Shown piece after piece: positions 1 through 11,523 of a stretch of DNA of 64,000 nt. Each line of letters opens with the position of its first letter. Position 1 is the first letter of the stretch. Origin of the DNA: Xanthostigma xanthostigma (taxonomy: Eukaryota > Arthropoda > Insecta > Raphidioptera > Raphidiidae). The notes below the pieces were generated by a model. That model was not told where the DNA came from. It worked only from the letters and a program-made list of their open reading frames with translations, and searched no databases. The DNA lies in assembly GCA_963575645.1 (NCBI GenBank), contig OY754467.1, positions 31,803,108 to 31,867,107 on the forward strand. Reading direction: 5' to 3'. A program made the translations under genes and the position numbers.

Positions 1-10
1 TTGAAAAAAA

Positions 11-195
11 TTGGTTGTCTGTAAAGTCGGTTTACGGACGATAGTTTTACGTGATAACGTATTCCGCTCGAATATCATATTTAATAATGCACGCACAGGG
101 TCAGGCGGAACGTTACGGCGGAACGGAACGTTACACTTTTTCGTGCGTGCAGCTGGTGTTTCATCAATTTATAAGACGTTATCACGTCAAGAAAG
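11..195 (+). mobile_element. Family A/B element, copy 1 (short core)
   Basis: The left end (GGTTGTCTGTAAAGTCGG, then TTTACGGACGATAGTTTTAC, then GTGATAACG) and the right end (GTTTCATCAATTTATAAGAC then GTTATCACGTCAA) define a family with four copies here. The two ends carry the same near-palindrome CGTGATAACG in opposite orientation. The core is only about 27 bp plus a run of GGCGGAACGTTACGG-like repeats. No coding capacity. Open frames crossing it are shadows. Confidence 0.8.
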
Positions 196-208
196 AAAAT
201 ATATATCT

Positions 209-300
209 TGTACGTAATGCTATTATTACACGTGTGATTGTTAAGTTCGTTGACGCTAGTGTAACACAATGTCACAACTCGTAACATAATAACTGCATTT
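209..300 (+). repeat. TGTCACAACTCG repeat, copy 1
   Basis: TACGTAATGCTATTATTACA through TGTCACAACTCGTAACATAA recurs at 1141-1240 (+) and 10880-10985 (-) with moderate divergence. Dispersed repeat fragment of unknown class. Confidence 0.55.
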
Positions 301-428
301 ACATACGAGATGTATAAACTATTATTTTGCACTATACTCCCTATAAAATAACTTCTTTTCATAGACGTATAATTGTATGCCTGTTTAAATGCATTTAAGC
401 AGTAAATTATTTTGTATTAGTAGTATTG

Positions 429-620
429 TAATAAAAAAATTGACTGACAAATAGTGATTTACTATGGAATTTTTTAGCACGGTAAAGTTGTAAATTTTAC
501 TGTACATATCACACTAGTGCTGTATTTTTTTTCTTTCTCTCTTTAAAATAAAAAAAAACTGATCGTGATATACCAATTCCATAGCAAATCACTGTTTGTC
601 TGTCAGTTCTTTTTTTATAA
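429..620. mobile_element. Small MITE, about 40-bp terminal inverted repeats
   Basis: The left arm ATAAAAAAATTGACTGACA plus AATAGTGATTTACTATGGAA is mirrored by AATTCCATAGCAAATCACTG and TCAGTTCTTTTTTTAT on the right. About 190 bp, AT-rich, non-coding. The target duplication is unclear. Confidence 0.75.
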
Positions 621-627
621 CCTATTA

Positions 628-886
628 GCGCCCCGGTCCGGATTCACCCGAAATTTGTAGTTTGTCACCGTTTTTTCGTCGACTTTTATTACAAAATTTG
701 TCTCCACGAAAAGCCATTTTATTTTAACGCGACAATATAATATAGCCTATGTCCATACTGAAGATTCATTCAAAATAGTTGTAAAATAGTTTTTCAAATA
801 GGTGCAATGGTTCCGGAGATTACCTACCCTCCACTTCACATTCACACAAACTCACAAAATTCACACTCTCTCTTTATAATATTAGT
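628..886 (+). repeat. CCGGTCCGGATTCACCCGAA lepidopteran-type repeat
   Basis: Opens with GCGCCCCGGTCCGGATTCAC and closes with TTTATAATATTAGTAT, the start and tail style of the abundant RTE-like repeats of moths and butterflies. A related start occurs at 8345. The next element (888) begins exactly at the tail. Confidence 0.6.
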
Positions 887-887
887 A

Positions 888-1035
888 TATATGTTACGGT
901 TAATACAAGAAAGTAGTTAATTCGCGAATTAATCGGCTAATTACCCGAATTAACCAATCCTTGACGTTGGTTAATTCGGGTATTAGCCGGTTAATTCGCG
1001 AATAAACTACTTTCTTGTATTAACCGTAACATATA
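888..1035. mobile_element. TATATGTTACGG foldback, 148 bp
   Basis: A nearly perfect hairpin. TATATGTTACGGTTAATACA, then TTCGCGAATTAATCGGCTAA, are mirrored on the right down to CGTAACATATA, with a short central CCTTGACG loop. The same terminus flanks the larger element at 44497-45038. Non-coding. Confidence 0.85.
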
Positions 1036-1140
1036 GATTCGAAGTGACGTCAGCTCAGAAGTGAACTGTCCAAAGTTTTGAAAATGAGGTGAACAATAGC
1101 TTTTTTATAGGAGATATGCAAAAATACCATATATACCTCA

Positions 1141-1240
1141 TACGAAATGGTATTACGACTCATGTGAATGTTAAAACTCGTCGGCGCTCCTTTTAAACAT
1201 AATGTCATAGCTCGTCAGATAATAACCATTAATAATTATT
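1141..1240 (+). repeat. TGTCACAACTCG repeat, copy 2
   Basis: Reads TACGAAATGGTATTACGACT through ATAATGTCATAGCTCGTC, alignable by eye with 209-300 and with the reverse of 10880-10985. Confidence 0.5.
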
Positions 1241-2257
1241 TGTACCCTATACTTATAACACACAATATATAACACATGACAATTTTCTTACTCATTCACC
1301 ACAAAACAAAAATGATAGAACGCCCCCACATAATAATCTAAGAATAATGCATAACGCAAACACAATTTGCAATCTTAATAAATTCAATACATTTAAATAA
1401 TGCTAACGTAATAAATAACTTTTCAAAAATGCAAATAGACTTTTAATCAAACCACTAATAAATAAAATTGCTATTGTAAACTATTTTCCACAAAATTAAA
1501 TAATCAATTAACACTCAATTCGCTCTAATAAATTTATTATAACAATTCACAATAATTTAATTTTTCACATTTAAAATATATTAAACCGGTACGTGCTAAT
1601 ATTTCCCAATTTATTCACAAATCACACAAAAAAATGAAAACACAATCGTACGCAAAACAAACCAACATTAATTTGTTTACAGTCGAATTGCAACTGACAC
1701 ATAAAACAAATGAATTGAAATAAATATTACATCGTGTGATATAGGTGATATTTTTTTTTACTTTTTTCCATGTATAAGTTGCGGTTATCAGTAGTCATTG
1801 CCTCTCCTTGAAAGATTATCACAAATATGTATTAAAAAGTCTCGTGATTGTCGCGGTTTGCTCATTTGATGCGATATTGTCGTTCGCGCGCGGAACATCT
1901 GAACGTCAGAAACATATGAATATAGTTTGTGTACCTATTTACATGTGCATATAATATGTTCACTTGTTTGTGTTGTGACATTTTCTCATATGAGAGACAT
2001 TTATTGACTGAGTAAATGTTATACGAGAAGCGATATTGTTATTTAAATTTATTAAACTACTCGTTATATAATAATGTATATCCGACTTCCAACGCTTGGA
2101 TATTAATAACGTATGCGTGATCGTAGCGTAGCTGCGATTATAAAGGATTTCCTTTATAAGGTCAAAACCTGCGACACTTTCAGTTCCAATAAACTTTTAT
2201 ATAGTCCAGCAAAAGTTTCTCAAAATTCGGACTTTTCTAACTAGGCCTGAACGTTTT
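1241..2257. other. No gene seen
   Basis: AT-rich sequence with stops in all frames. A slightly GC-richer patch is at 1880-1900. No repeat partner was found in the window. Confidence 0.5.
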
Positions 2258-2925
2258 TTGACGTGATAACGTCTTATAAATTGATGAATCACCAATATTA
2301 TAAATTGATAAAACACCGGCTGCATGTTCGAAAAAGTGTAACGTAACGTTCCTAACGTTCCGCCTGACCCTGTGCGTGCTTTTTGCTAATTTCTCGCTCA
2401 ATTTAAATCAGATCGGTTTGAAACCAGTCTTAAACGAAAGAGGAGAACATTTTACATAGATTTCGTATAACAGAATTTGCCTAAACAGTTTTTTTATACA
2501 AATTTATATAGAAAAATATTTTATACAAATTTATATAGAAAAATAGCTGTATAAATGCAATGTTGTGTAATGCATGGCGCGACGCGGTCGGTTGTCTTTG
2601 TTTGCCGTACATGGAAATTAGAAGCAAACGTATGTCTTGTCTTAACATGAAAACAGCTGCATTTCTAATGTTTAATTCAATTTTTTGACATTAGTATATT
2701 GTGAAATGCAAAGCCTTCTAAGTTAAGTATTGGAATAACTAATTATTATTAGAACATAATACTTTGTAAGTTGCAAACGTCACTTTTGACATTTCTTATC
2801 ATTCCGACACCAAGGATAAGCGGATTGAAACCAAATTTTGGGAGGTTTAGGTTATGTATTACGGAATACGTTATCACGTAAAACTATCGTCAGTAAACCG
2901 ACTTTACAGACAACCAATTTTTTTC
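2258..2925 (-). mobile_element. Family A/B element, copy 2 (about 460-bp core)
   Basis: Reverse orientation of copy 1: it starts TTGACGTGATAACGTCTTAT and ends at the complement of GGTTGTCTGTAAAGTCGG near 2920. The subterminal TATAAATTGATGAATCACC unit is duplicated. The core includes a fragment of the GGATTGAAACCAAATTTTGG repeat (2822-2850) also seen at 23050 and 35905. No ORF of note. Confidence 0.78.
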
Positions 2926-3182
2926 GATATATCGATAATTGAATATATCGATGCATTAATGTTTCGATATATCAATTTAGTCGATAATTTTGATTATAGC
3001 TATTATATTATTATTATATTATTTAGACCTTTAAATAAATGAAAACTATGAACTAATTATAGTAAAATAATATCTGAAAAAAAAACCATTCAGGGACGAA
3101 ACATTATAACATTAATTGAAAAAGTCTAAAAAATCAATTAATTAACCTATAATTTTTATAAAGAGATTCAGATGTTAACAAA

Positions 3183-3612
3183 TTATGATACCGCGCGTTT
3201 TCGTCCCCCGAAAAAATATCCTACGGACAAAATATCCTATCAGCAAAATATCCCTTGACAAAATAACCCTAACCGTTGTAAACACTAAAATGAACATCAC
3301 CTCCTAACAACTGGTGTAGAATTACTGTATTACAATCTCACTTTGTATATACGACCCCGTAATTGTTTTTAAAGAACTTCCCCCAAACGCCTTCCCCTTT
3401 TCACTGCGCAAAAAAAATGCCATCGCATCGACACGACCCCGTAATTGTTTTTTAAATAACTTCCCCCAAACGCCTCCCTTTTCCACTGCGCAAAAAAACG
3501 CCATCGCATCGACACGACCTCGTAAATTATATTTTATTGAGGGTCATTACATCGGGGGATATTTTGCCTATAGGGTATTTAGTTACGATGATATTTTGTG
3601 GGGGGATCAAGA
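3183..3612. repeat. ACAAAATATCC-bordered block around the 81-bp tandem
   Basis: The tandem lies between short spaced repeats. CAAAATATCC-like words occur about three times at 3213-3265, and their complement GGATATTTTG about twice at 3555-3602, with CCCCC/GGGGG runs at the outer edges. It looks like one non-autonomous element with degenerate inverted ends. Confidence 0.5.
3352..3530. repeat. 81-bp tandem repeat, about 2.2 units
   Basis: Units begin ACGACCCCGTAATTGTTTTT at 3352 and 3433, with a partial third at 3514. Each holds AACTTCCCCCAAACGCCT and GCCATCGCATCGACACG. The open frame here is a repeat artefact. Confidence 0.85.
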
Positions 3613-4047
3613 GACGCATTACCCAAAAGATTAATAAATTATTTAGAACTTTGTTTCAATATAACTATTAAGCCGATATTTTCGATTGTGTTGATATAAT
3701 ATCGACAAACGGGATGTAATAGACACCAAAATATTGTTAACTACTCGAGTAAAAGTGGGCTTTAAAAAAAATCAAATCTTGTTAGTAGTTCTTGAGATAT
3801 CCGCGACAAACAAAGACACAAACTTTTCCTCTTTGTAATATTTGTACAAATTATAAATTTTAAAGTGGATAAAATTCCAATGGCTAGCCGATAGCCGTGT
3901 AGTTTCCTGTTTTAATCGTTTCTTCATATATTACAGAATTTATATGAAACGCCATATTACAAACAATGGCGTCCACATCATGATCTCTGTTGTTACAGTC
4001 TATGGAAAAGCCAAACTGTCCCAAACATCTGGCATATAATTATAATA

Positions 4048-5364
4048 TATATGTTACCGGCCAAACCCGATTTCAGGACAAACTAGTTCAGCCTAGGCCA
4101 AACTAGTTTGGCCTAAGGTCGATAGGACAAACTAGTTTAGCCTAGGCCAAACTAGTCTGGCCTAAGCTCGATAGGACAAACTAGTTTAGCCTAGGCTAAA
4201 CTAGTTTAGGAAAATAATCATGATTTTTTAAAATAATAATAATAAAGTTTATTGTCATTCGTACAATAATTAATGTACATATTGACAGTCAAAGAATTCT
4301 TTTATGCTGGAGAAACAATTTTCTAATAAAAATTTCTTGATTCTAAAATTCTTGTTTCGAGTGGTAATTTATTAAAACATTGTAGGTATACCATTATAGG
4401 TATGTATGTAGTCTTAGCATATTTGTGTAATGGTAGGCAGAAATTTAACTTTTTTCTAGTATCATGACTATGAATCACAGTATGATCATTAAAATTGTTC
4501 ATATTATTTTTAAACAGCTATATATGTATTGACATGGCAAATTTGACATATACCATAAAGTTTTGATTTTAGCAGTATATTTAATTAAACCCAATGTGCA
4601 TGAAAGATTTTATCTTACGGTTTTGTTTTTAAAAACCTTTGAACCGTTAGACGTATAGTTTTTGAGTTATTGGATATTAAAAATTCAGTTTCTAATATTA
4701 AATGAGTTAATATCCAATTTTCAAGTTTTAGTTATGTACATTATCTGGTTTTCATGGTGATATAATTCAAATCTAGAAAATAGAGATTTTGTGAGTTGTT
4801 TCGAAAATTTTTAATTAATATTTCTCCAAAACTGCACGGGAAAGTTTAGTTTTTTTTTAATTTTTACGTTATCTAAAAGAGTCAAACTTTCGAATAAGCA
4901 TTTTTTTTTTAATTTTTCTATTGTCAATTTGTTTTAATCTTATTTTTATATACACTTCCGGTCGGTCTTCTCATTTACCATTGTGTTAAAAATCTCATTT
5001 TTAATATTTGATTACTTGAAAACTAGACGGCCAATGTTTTATAAAAAATGCAGTTGAATGTATGAGATATCCATAATTACAAAATTTCAGCGTATACTCT
5101 ATACATTGCTCTATCGGGTGTATAACCTTAAAACTTTCTTTTGTTGCAAAAACACTTCCTATCTTTGTCTTTCTATACCTATTCGATTCGGCAACATTAG
5201 TCCGGAGTAGGCCATACTAGTTTATCCTAGGACAAACTAGTTTAGCCTAGGCTGAACTAGTTTGTCCTAGGCTAAACTAGTTTGTCCTATCGACCTTAGG
5301 CCAAACTAGTTTGGCCTAGGCTGAACTAGTTTGTCCTGAAATCGGGTTTGGCCGGTAACATATA
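4048..5364. mobile_element. TATATGTTACCGG element with subterminal CTAGTTT arrays
   Basis: Terminal inverted repeats TATATGTTACCGGCCAAACC and CGATTTCAGGACAAACTAG at both ends. Each end continues into an array of roughly 18-20-bp units of GGACAAACTAGTTTAGCCTA type (4076-4205 and 5210-5335). The interior (4206-5205) is AT-rich and non-coding, and 4229-4330 resembles the reversed 3' end of a retroposon (AATAATAATAATAAAGTTTA). Symmetric subterminal repeats are usual transposase-binding sites. Superfamily unknown. Confidence 0.85.
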
Positions 5365-5533
5365 TATGCACAATATGAAGTACATAAAAATCTATTTACA
5401 CATTACCTACATAATATGTAAACTGTACGTTGTGTAATATAAGTGTGTACCTACGTACAAGATTGTTAATTATTGTTCGAAATAAAAGACATATTAGCTA
5501 AACGTTATTCAAATTCTCGCTTTATCAAATAAT

Positions 5534-5702
5534 AGGCGTGTTCCAAGCACCCAGAGAACGGTAACAGAATCGTCACAGTCTTGCACAGTAGCTCACAGTC
5601 TTACGCAGTAGCTCAGAAAACCGATTCAAGCAGTTTCGTTTTAGCCACTGCACAAGACTGTGACACTTCTATTACCGTTCTTTGGCTGCTTGGAACATGC
5701 CT
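5534..5702. mobile_element. Foldback MITE, about 60-bp arms
   Basis: AGGCGTGTTCCAAGCACCCA, AACGGTAACAGAATCGTCAC and AGTCTTGCACAGT are mirrored at 5645-5702. A GCTCACAGTCTTACGCAGTA tandem copy lies in the loop. Non-coding, 169 bp. Confidence 0.82.
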
Positions 5703-5894
5703 AATGTGTTTTGCGTTCCAAGCCAAAAATATTTTAGATTTTACCATCTAACAACCTTACTTCCAATGCTGGGTTTCTAATATGACTTTTACCTTATCCT
5801 ATGGTGAGAAAATATGTAACTATAATATCTAATAAAATAATATATAGTAAAATTAGATATATTTTCTCCAAAACAAATTCAAATTTATTTTAAC

Positions 5895-6745
5895 ACCTGA
5901 TTATACTGGCGACTTCGTTCGCGTGGAATCAGTGTGTATAATTGATTAAAAAATTCATAATTTCAAGCAAGACTCTAATTTAAGACGACCCTATAAACCA
6001 GGGGTGGCCAACAAGTCGATCTCGATCGATCGGTCAATCGCAAGGCCAATTTTGGTCGATCGACGATCGCTCACAATGTCTGGGGTGGAATTCCGTGTAC
6101 CAATGACTTTGAAGCGATTGTAGAAGACCAAACTCCCTAGCAACAGTTCAATGCATTCGGGGATTTGCCACGGTCATAAATTCCTAGAATTCTGACAGAC
6201 TGACACTGTGATCTCCGCCCTCCAGCACAATACATTTTGACACATTTTACACCCTTTTTTGCCCCTTAAACTACGCCTATGACACCACGTCGATCGCGAC
6301 ACACTTTTAAGATAAAAAGTAGACCTTATATATAAAAAAGTTGGCCACCCCTGCTATAAACAATGTTTACCATCTTTTACAAAAACAAAGATTTTTTGGA
6401 TTCGATACACGTGAGCAAGTCACATACAGCTAACTGTGCAGAAAACTTTTTTTTTAATGAATGTCAACTACCTGGGGTTTGTTAATAAAATTATTACGAA
6501 AACAGTATTTAATGGAAATTGTAATCTTTAAAATTGAAGAGGCAAATCCATTAGTATAATTGGTATTCGTGGTATTACACACGGTCTCCTTATTTGCTAC
6601 TAATTATAATAGCCCTAACAATATTTCGACCCAGATGAGAAACTTGTATAGGTACGTGTATCTTTACACAATTTGATCAATATTTCGCATCAAAAGTACC
6701 GGAACACCCATTTATAACCTTAAGTTATGAAAACACATTTAACTT
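5895..6745 (+). repeat. CGACTTCGTTCGCG repeat, copy 1, split by a hAT MITE
   Basis: 5915-5998 (TACTGGCGACTTCGTTCGCG) and 6354-6745 align by eye with 60771-61475: GATTCGATACACGTGAGCAA, TTAATGGAAATTGTAATCTT, TATAATTGGTATTC, CAGATGAGAAACTTGTA and GGAACACCC. The copy is truncated at its 3' side. Confidence 0.72.
5999..6353. mobile_element. hAT-type MITE with 8-bp TSD
   Basis: Ends CAGGGGTGGCCAAC and GTTGGCCACCCCTG, flanked by the perfect 8-bp duplication CTATAAAC (5991-5998, 6354-6361). Terminus and duplication length fit the hAT superfamily. 355 bp with no transposase; it depends on a hAT enzyme elsewhere. Inserted in an older repeat. Confidence 0.93.
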
Positions 6746-8340
6746 ATTGTGATCATCAGGGGACGCCCACATTCGACAAACACAGTGGGTGTCCATTTGA
6801 TGATTCGCTTACAAAAATTATGCCAAAGTGCGAGATTTTACTGTACATTTGCACACCGAGGACAGTAATCCAAATTGTTCTCTGAAGTGATATTTCGTAT
6901 TAGAATTCATTTTTGCATATCTCTAACATCCACGGAGCCGGTACCCCTGGTCAACACTTCAGATCAATTACAGTAATTAATGCTATCAGCGCAAACATAT
7001 CTATGTTATCTTTTATCAGATTTTAATTAGTATTAATTAATAACTTTTGATATTGACGAGGATGAGTTTGTTGGCATTCGTTATCAGTTTTGATATTATG
7101 AATAGATAACGTTAATGCAAACTTAATCTTCCTCTAAAATTACTAATTATATTTTATGTCATCATATAATACTACATTATCCATTGATATCCGTTAAATC
7201 TGTCGAAGACGGGTGGAAGATTTGGTGTGAAAACATCGAATATTAAATTAAATCACCAGCATCTTTTCTCTATGTAGAGAGAAAAACAATATATTTTTGG
7301 ATATTTTTAATTTGGATATTTTTAATATTACCAATTACCATATCGCTAAAGGCTGTGTTCCTACAAAAATCGAAAGCCATCACTGGACGTCAGAAGTGAA
7401 GAGTAATTTTGATTTTAAAAACTGTATTTAACATTTCTTGTTTCATGAAGAACAATCCTTTTTGACTTTTACTTTTCAAAAATTTAGTTTAATAAAACAA
7501 AAAAATTCCTGAAAAGAGGAAAGTTGAAAAGTACTTAACAACAGACCCCAATTAATCAATCGTGATCTTTTAGAGAATTAGTGCTCAATATACCAGGGGG
7601 GACCGTCCCTGCCAATTCGGATTCAATTTTTTTGATGAAATCAGTTCAGAAGAACGTACTGGTTGTTATGAAATCCTATGTAATTAAGCAACCTGTTGTG
7701 ATATTACTTAACTCAAAATTTTTATAACAATAAGAAGAAAACAAAATCCAATTTTTTAAAAATCTTTTTTATTAAATTTGATAATTTTAATGTTTTTAAT
7801 TTTTAAGAACTAAAAAAAACACCAATTTCCCGTTTTTTGCCACTCTAAAAGTATAATAAAGAAATGTTTGTATCGTGATCACGATATCTAAACAACAGAA
7901 TTTCCATGATACGCATAAGACCAGTGGGAGTATAAATAAGTAATTTTTGCATACTTATATAAAAAATTAAAAATCATCAAATGTTTTATTTCTAAGTTAT
8001 TATGCAAAATCTGAAGATATTATAAACAGTAGTGTCAAAACATGTTTCTTTATTACACTTTGATTATATAACGTCAAAAGACGGGAAATTGACGGATTGT
8101 TTTGCAATTATTAAGAATTAATAACATTACATAGATATATAAATTTTACGATAAAAAAGTTTTGAACATTTCATGTTGGAAATCGGGCAAAATATATTTC
8201 AAAAAAATTATCTGATTGAGAATATTTTGTTCTTATTATTATTATAATAAAAGAATTAATGTGAAGTCATCTAACATGGTTTTTAATCTTCACTATCTCC
8301 TGACCTGGTCTACAAGTAATAACTGAATATTTACAAATAA
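6746..8340. other. No gene seen
   Basis: AT-rich, no open frame of note. CAATTTCCCGTTTTTTGCC (7820) and GACGGGAAATTGACGG (8080) are loosely inverted and may be worn MITE ends. Confidence 0.5.
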
Positions 8341-8788
8341 TACTAGTGGCCCGGTCCGGCTTCGCCCGAATTTGTAGATTACCTGGGTATCAAACATAGC
8401 CTTATTGTACTGGATCGGTCTTTTTTAAAGAATAATAGCGGACCCGATATAGGCAAACGATCAGTTATGAATAAAGCGTCGATTAATTATTTAAGTCTTG
8501 AATATAAAAAAGTATTGAATTCAAAAATAGTGAGAGGTGTTGGGAAGCTGAAATTTTGGGATTATATTTTTTTATGCGAGAAATCCAAAATAATATGAAT
8601 AAAAAAAATGGGTTCGAAAATAAAAAAAATAGTCTGGTTCTCTACAACACCGCCGCCAACCGGATTCGACTATAGCTAAGAAAAATCCAGGTAACCCCAT
8701 AAGTACAAAAAATAATTAATCAAAATCGGTTAAACCGTTTAGGAGGAGAGGAATTACGGACATCGGAATTTTATTTATAAAGATATAC
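8341..8788 (+). repeat. CCCGGTCCGGCTTCGCCCGAA lepidopteran-type repeat
   Basis: Starts TACTAGTGGCCCGGTCCGGC and ends near TTTATTTATAAAGATATAC, after AATCGGTTAAACCGTTTAGG, the usual phrase near the 3' ends of these repeats. Non-coding. Confidence 0.62.
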
Positions 8789-10160
8789 ATAATACTTAAA
8801 GAAAACGCGTTTTATGACATGCTAGGGAATTCTTCATAACCGTGAAACAGAAAAAAAAACAAATATGTACCTCTTAATATTTTTTCAACATGTCAACTGA
8901 TCACAGTTTTTAACTACAGCAGGTGTGATTAAATTTGCATAACAGACTTTAAAATATTTCCATACTTCTTATGGAAAATTCAAAATATTAGGTACAGTTC
9001 AACACAAATAAACGTGAAAAATGACAAATATCTGAACCTTCATTTTTGAAATAGTGATTTTGTTAATACATAGGTACATTGTGACATTTAAATGTTTTAT
9101 TACAATCTTATATTTTTTTTTCAGAAAAAATAGAAATCGTATTCCTTTAGCAGATCCTTTGAAGTGATAAAACATTTCTTTATTTCAATATTCGCGCGGA
9201 ATGCATTTTATCAATTCAACATCGATTACCAAATTATATACACCATTTAGATAGGAAGCCTGGCCTAGTATAGAAGACTGTTTGAAAAATGCACAAATTT
9301 TTTCGCTATTTTAACCCCTAAATGCAACTTTTAAAATACTTTGATCATACCCATTTTCTTGCGATGATTAATTCCAATATGTATACCAAATTTCATAAAA
9401 ATCAATTGTCTTTCGCATTTTCAAGAAAGCTGTGAAACATCGGGATTTTATGGTCCGATAGGCTATGTGCAAGGAGGCAAGGAGGCAACTATTTCGATGC
9501 GAGCGTTTGTGGTGAGCACTAGGGGAAACTTCAACCTCAAATTTTCTATATGTCAGTGAGCAGTGTTTATTAAAAATGAAAATAGTTCTAATTTAAGAAG
9601 TTTTTTAATTACAAAGAAAACATGGGCAAAACTAAGCGATCTGGAAAAACTTGTTGTGTTCAGGATGTTGCGCTGATGGCGAATTAAGTAAAATAAAGAT
9701 CATTGGCGCTATAATTTGACGTTCCGCTGTCAGCTTAACAAATTAATTATTTATATATTGTACGCCAAATTGATAAATAAATAATTCTCACATAACTTTT
9801 ATATTATGTTATTTATATAATGGTTTACAATCTGAATTTTATGGTACCTATATAAAATCTTTGACACATCATGACCAACTAAAGTTTTTGACTTATCACC
9901 ATGGAATCATGTCGCGATTTCTATAAAGAGTGAGTTCAATAATTCTCTATTACCCACTAGCGGCGCTAGTAGGCTTCGTGCACTCAGCTTATACCAAGGT
10001 TCCGCTACCGACCGACGCCAATAATGTATGTGCCATATACTATGTACAATGTACATGCAAATACACTAAAAATATGTTATTGTAAAACACTCTAACTAAT
10101 CGCTCATCAACAATAAGAAGTTTGAAACTAAATTTTAAAAAACGTCAGCCGTCATGGGAC
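8789..10160. other. No gene seen
   Basis: AT-rich, with a local duplication GCAAGGAGGCAAGGAGGCAA at 9470-9488. No coding signal. Confidence 0.5.
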
Positions 10161-10164
10161 GCCT

Positions 10165-10450
10165 AGCAGATGTGAAACAAAAAGCGAAATTCTAAAACCT
10201 AAATATCGACCTGTCAACTAACGAAACTCAATATAGTAACTTAATGTTTCCCTGTAACTAAATTTTGCCCTGTCATCTACTAAATTTCGCCCTGTGAACT
10301 AACGAAATTCTAGTATTACTAAATATCGCTCTGTAACTTAATTTTGTCCTGTCTTTAACAAAAGCCAAGTTATAATCCAACGCATACACAAAGCAAGCGT
10401 CTCGCGCTGTCGTCTAACGAAATGCTAGTAACTCAATTTCGCCCTGTTAT
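10165..10450. repeat. CCCTGT..AACTAACGAAATT degenerate tandem, copy 1
   Basis: Irregular units of about 25-35 bp: TTTTGCCCTGTCATCTACTA, TTTCGCCCTGTGAACTAACG and ATATCGCTCTGTAACTTAAT. The block starts CGTCATGGGACGCCTAGCAG, matched at 29598-29750. Confidence 0.7.
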
Positions 10451-10880
10451 CTATATGACGCCTCCAAATAAAGCCATGTTTAATCAAACGCACACAAACG
10501 TAACGTTCTCCCAAAAAATGTCATCCCATAAAAGTGTCACATCAATTACACGGTTTTACTCCCAACCAAACGCGCCATTAAATGTTTCACATCAAAAGAT
10601 GCAAGTGAACTGCCTTATTTTAAAAATAGTATATTTTTCAAAATCTAACCTGGTACTATCCGTTCGGTTAAACTGTTGATTCATTCCGCTGCCGACAGTC
10701 GGCGATCTACCGAGTTCGGCAATGATACAAACCGGAGTACCGGATCTTTGCTGAAGGAGCGGAGAATCCAATCTCGCTGGTCGAGTTGTCAGTTCTAAGG
10801 CAGTTGATCTGATCGAAGCGGGAGATCTTAAAAAAAGAGATCTCAATTATTAAAGCTGTAATAACTATACCTTATAAGAC
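10451..10880. other. No supported gene; two weak open frames
   Basis: Open frames of 84-85 codons on both strands overlap here with no recognisable protein. GC rises near 10680-10830 (GCCGACAGTCGGCGATCTAC). Probably repeat-derived. Confidence 0.4.
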
Positions 10881-10985
10881 GTAATTATTTATTTGATCGA
10901 TGAGTTGTGACATTATGTTATAACGAGAGTCAGAGTCACACAAATCATAATATCATTACGTTCGTGATATACAGCGCTGAATTTA
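10880..10985 (-). repeat. TGTCACAACTCG repeat, copy 3
   Basis: On the minus strand it reads CGTAATGATATTATGATTTG through CATAATGTCACAACTCATCG, matching the two copies near the left edge. Confidence 0.5.
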
Positions 10986-11039
10986 ACTTTTTGGTGCCTT
11001 AGATTTTAATAGTGATCAGTGTCTTCTACAATTTCAACA

Positions 11040-11205
11040 TGTGTCGGAATAGTACCTACCTACTAATTTAGGTCAAAATTCACTTTATAAAATTTTATAA
11101 TATTTTTTTGTTTTGAAGTCCCCCCAATTTAAAAAATATATTTTGAAAAAAGTTTGCGGATCTGTTCGTCTGTGAACACGACACAGATCAAATGAATGAG
11201 CTATG
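11040..11205 (+). repeat. ACTAATTTAGGTCAAAA repeat, copy 1
   Basis: CTAATTTAGGTCAAAATTCA, TTGAAGTCCCCCCAATTT, GTCTGTGAACACGACACAGA and TCAAATGAATGA match 22885-23150 and 35745-36335. The copy is cut at its right by the 11213 element. Confidence 0.6.
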
Positions 11206-11212
11206 AAAGTGT

Positions 11213-11523
11213 AGTGGGGACTACAGCGTTGTCTATACAGTGAATTTCATTTAAAATGCAATGTAGATATGAGTTTTGTTGATATGGTAGCTATCACAGA
11301 ACAACCTATTATTGTTCTGTGGGTAGCTATGGAAATCGTTCATGCATTACAGAAAATCGCTCCATATAAAATGCAACAGAGGCGAAGCTTAAAGAGAGGC
11401 GAACGATTTTTTGTAATATTATGCATTAATGATTTCCGTAGCTATCATATTAACAAAACACATGTATATATTGCATTTTAAATGAAATTCACCGCACGAA
11501 CAGTCAACGCTGTAGTCCCCACT
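11213..11523. mobile_element. MITE, about 50-bp inverted repeats
   Basis: AGTGGGGACTACAGCGTTG and GTGAATTTCATTTAAAATGC at the left, mirrored by GCATTTTAAATGAAATTCAC and CAACGCTGTAGTCCCCACT at the right. An inner hairpin (GTAGCTATCACAGAACAACC against TTCTGTGGGTAGCTA) sits at 11290-11330. No clear target duplication. The open frames at 11269-11718 are not supported as genes. Confidence 0.82.
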
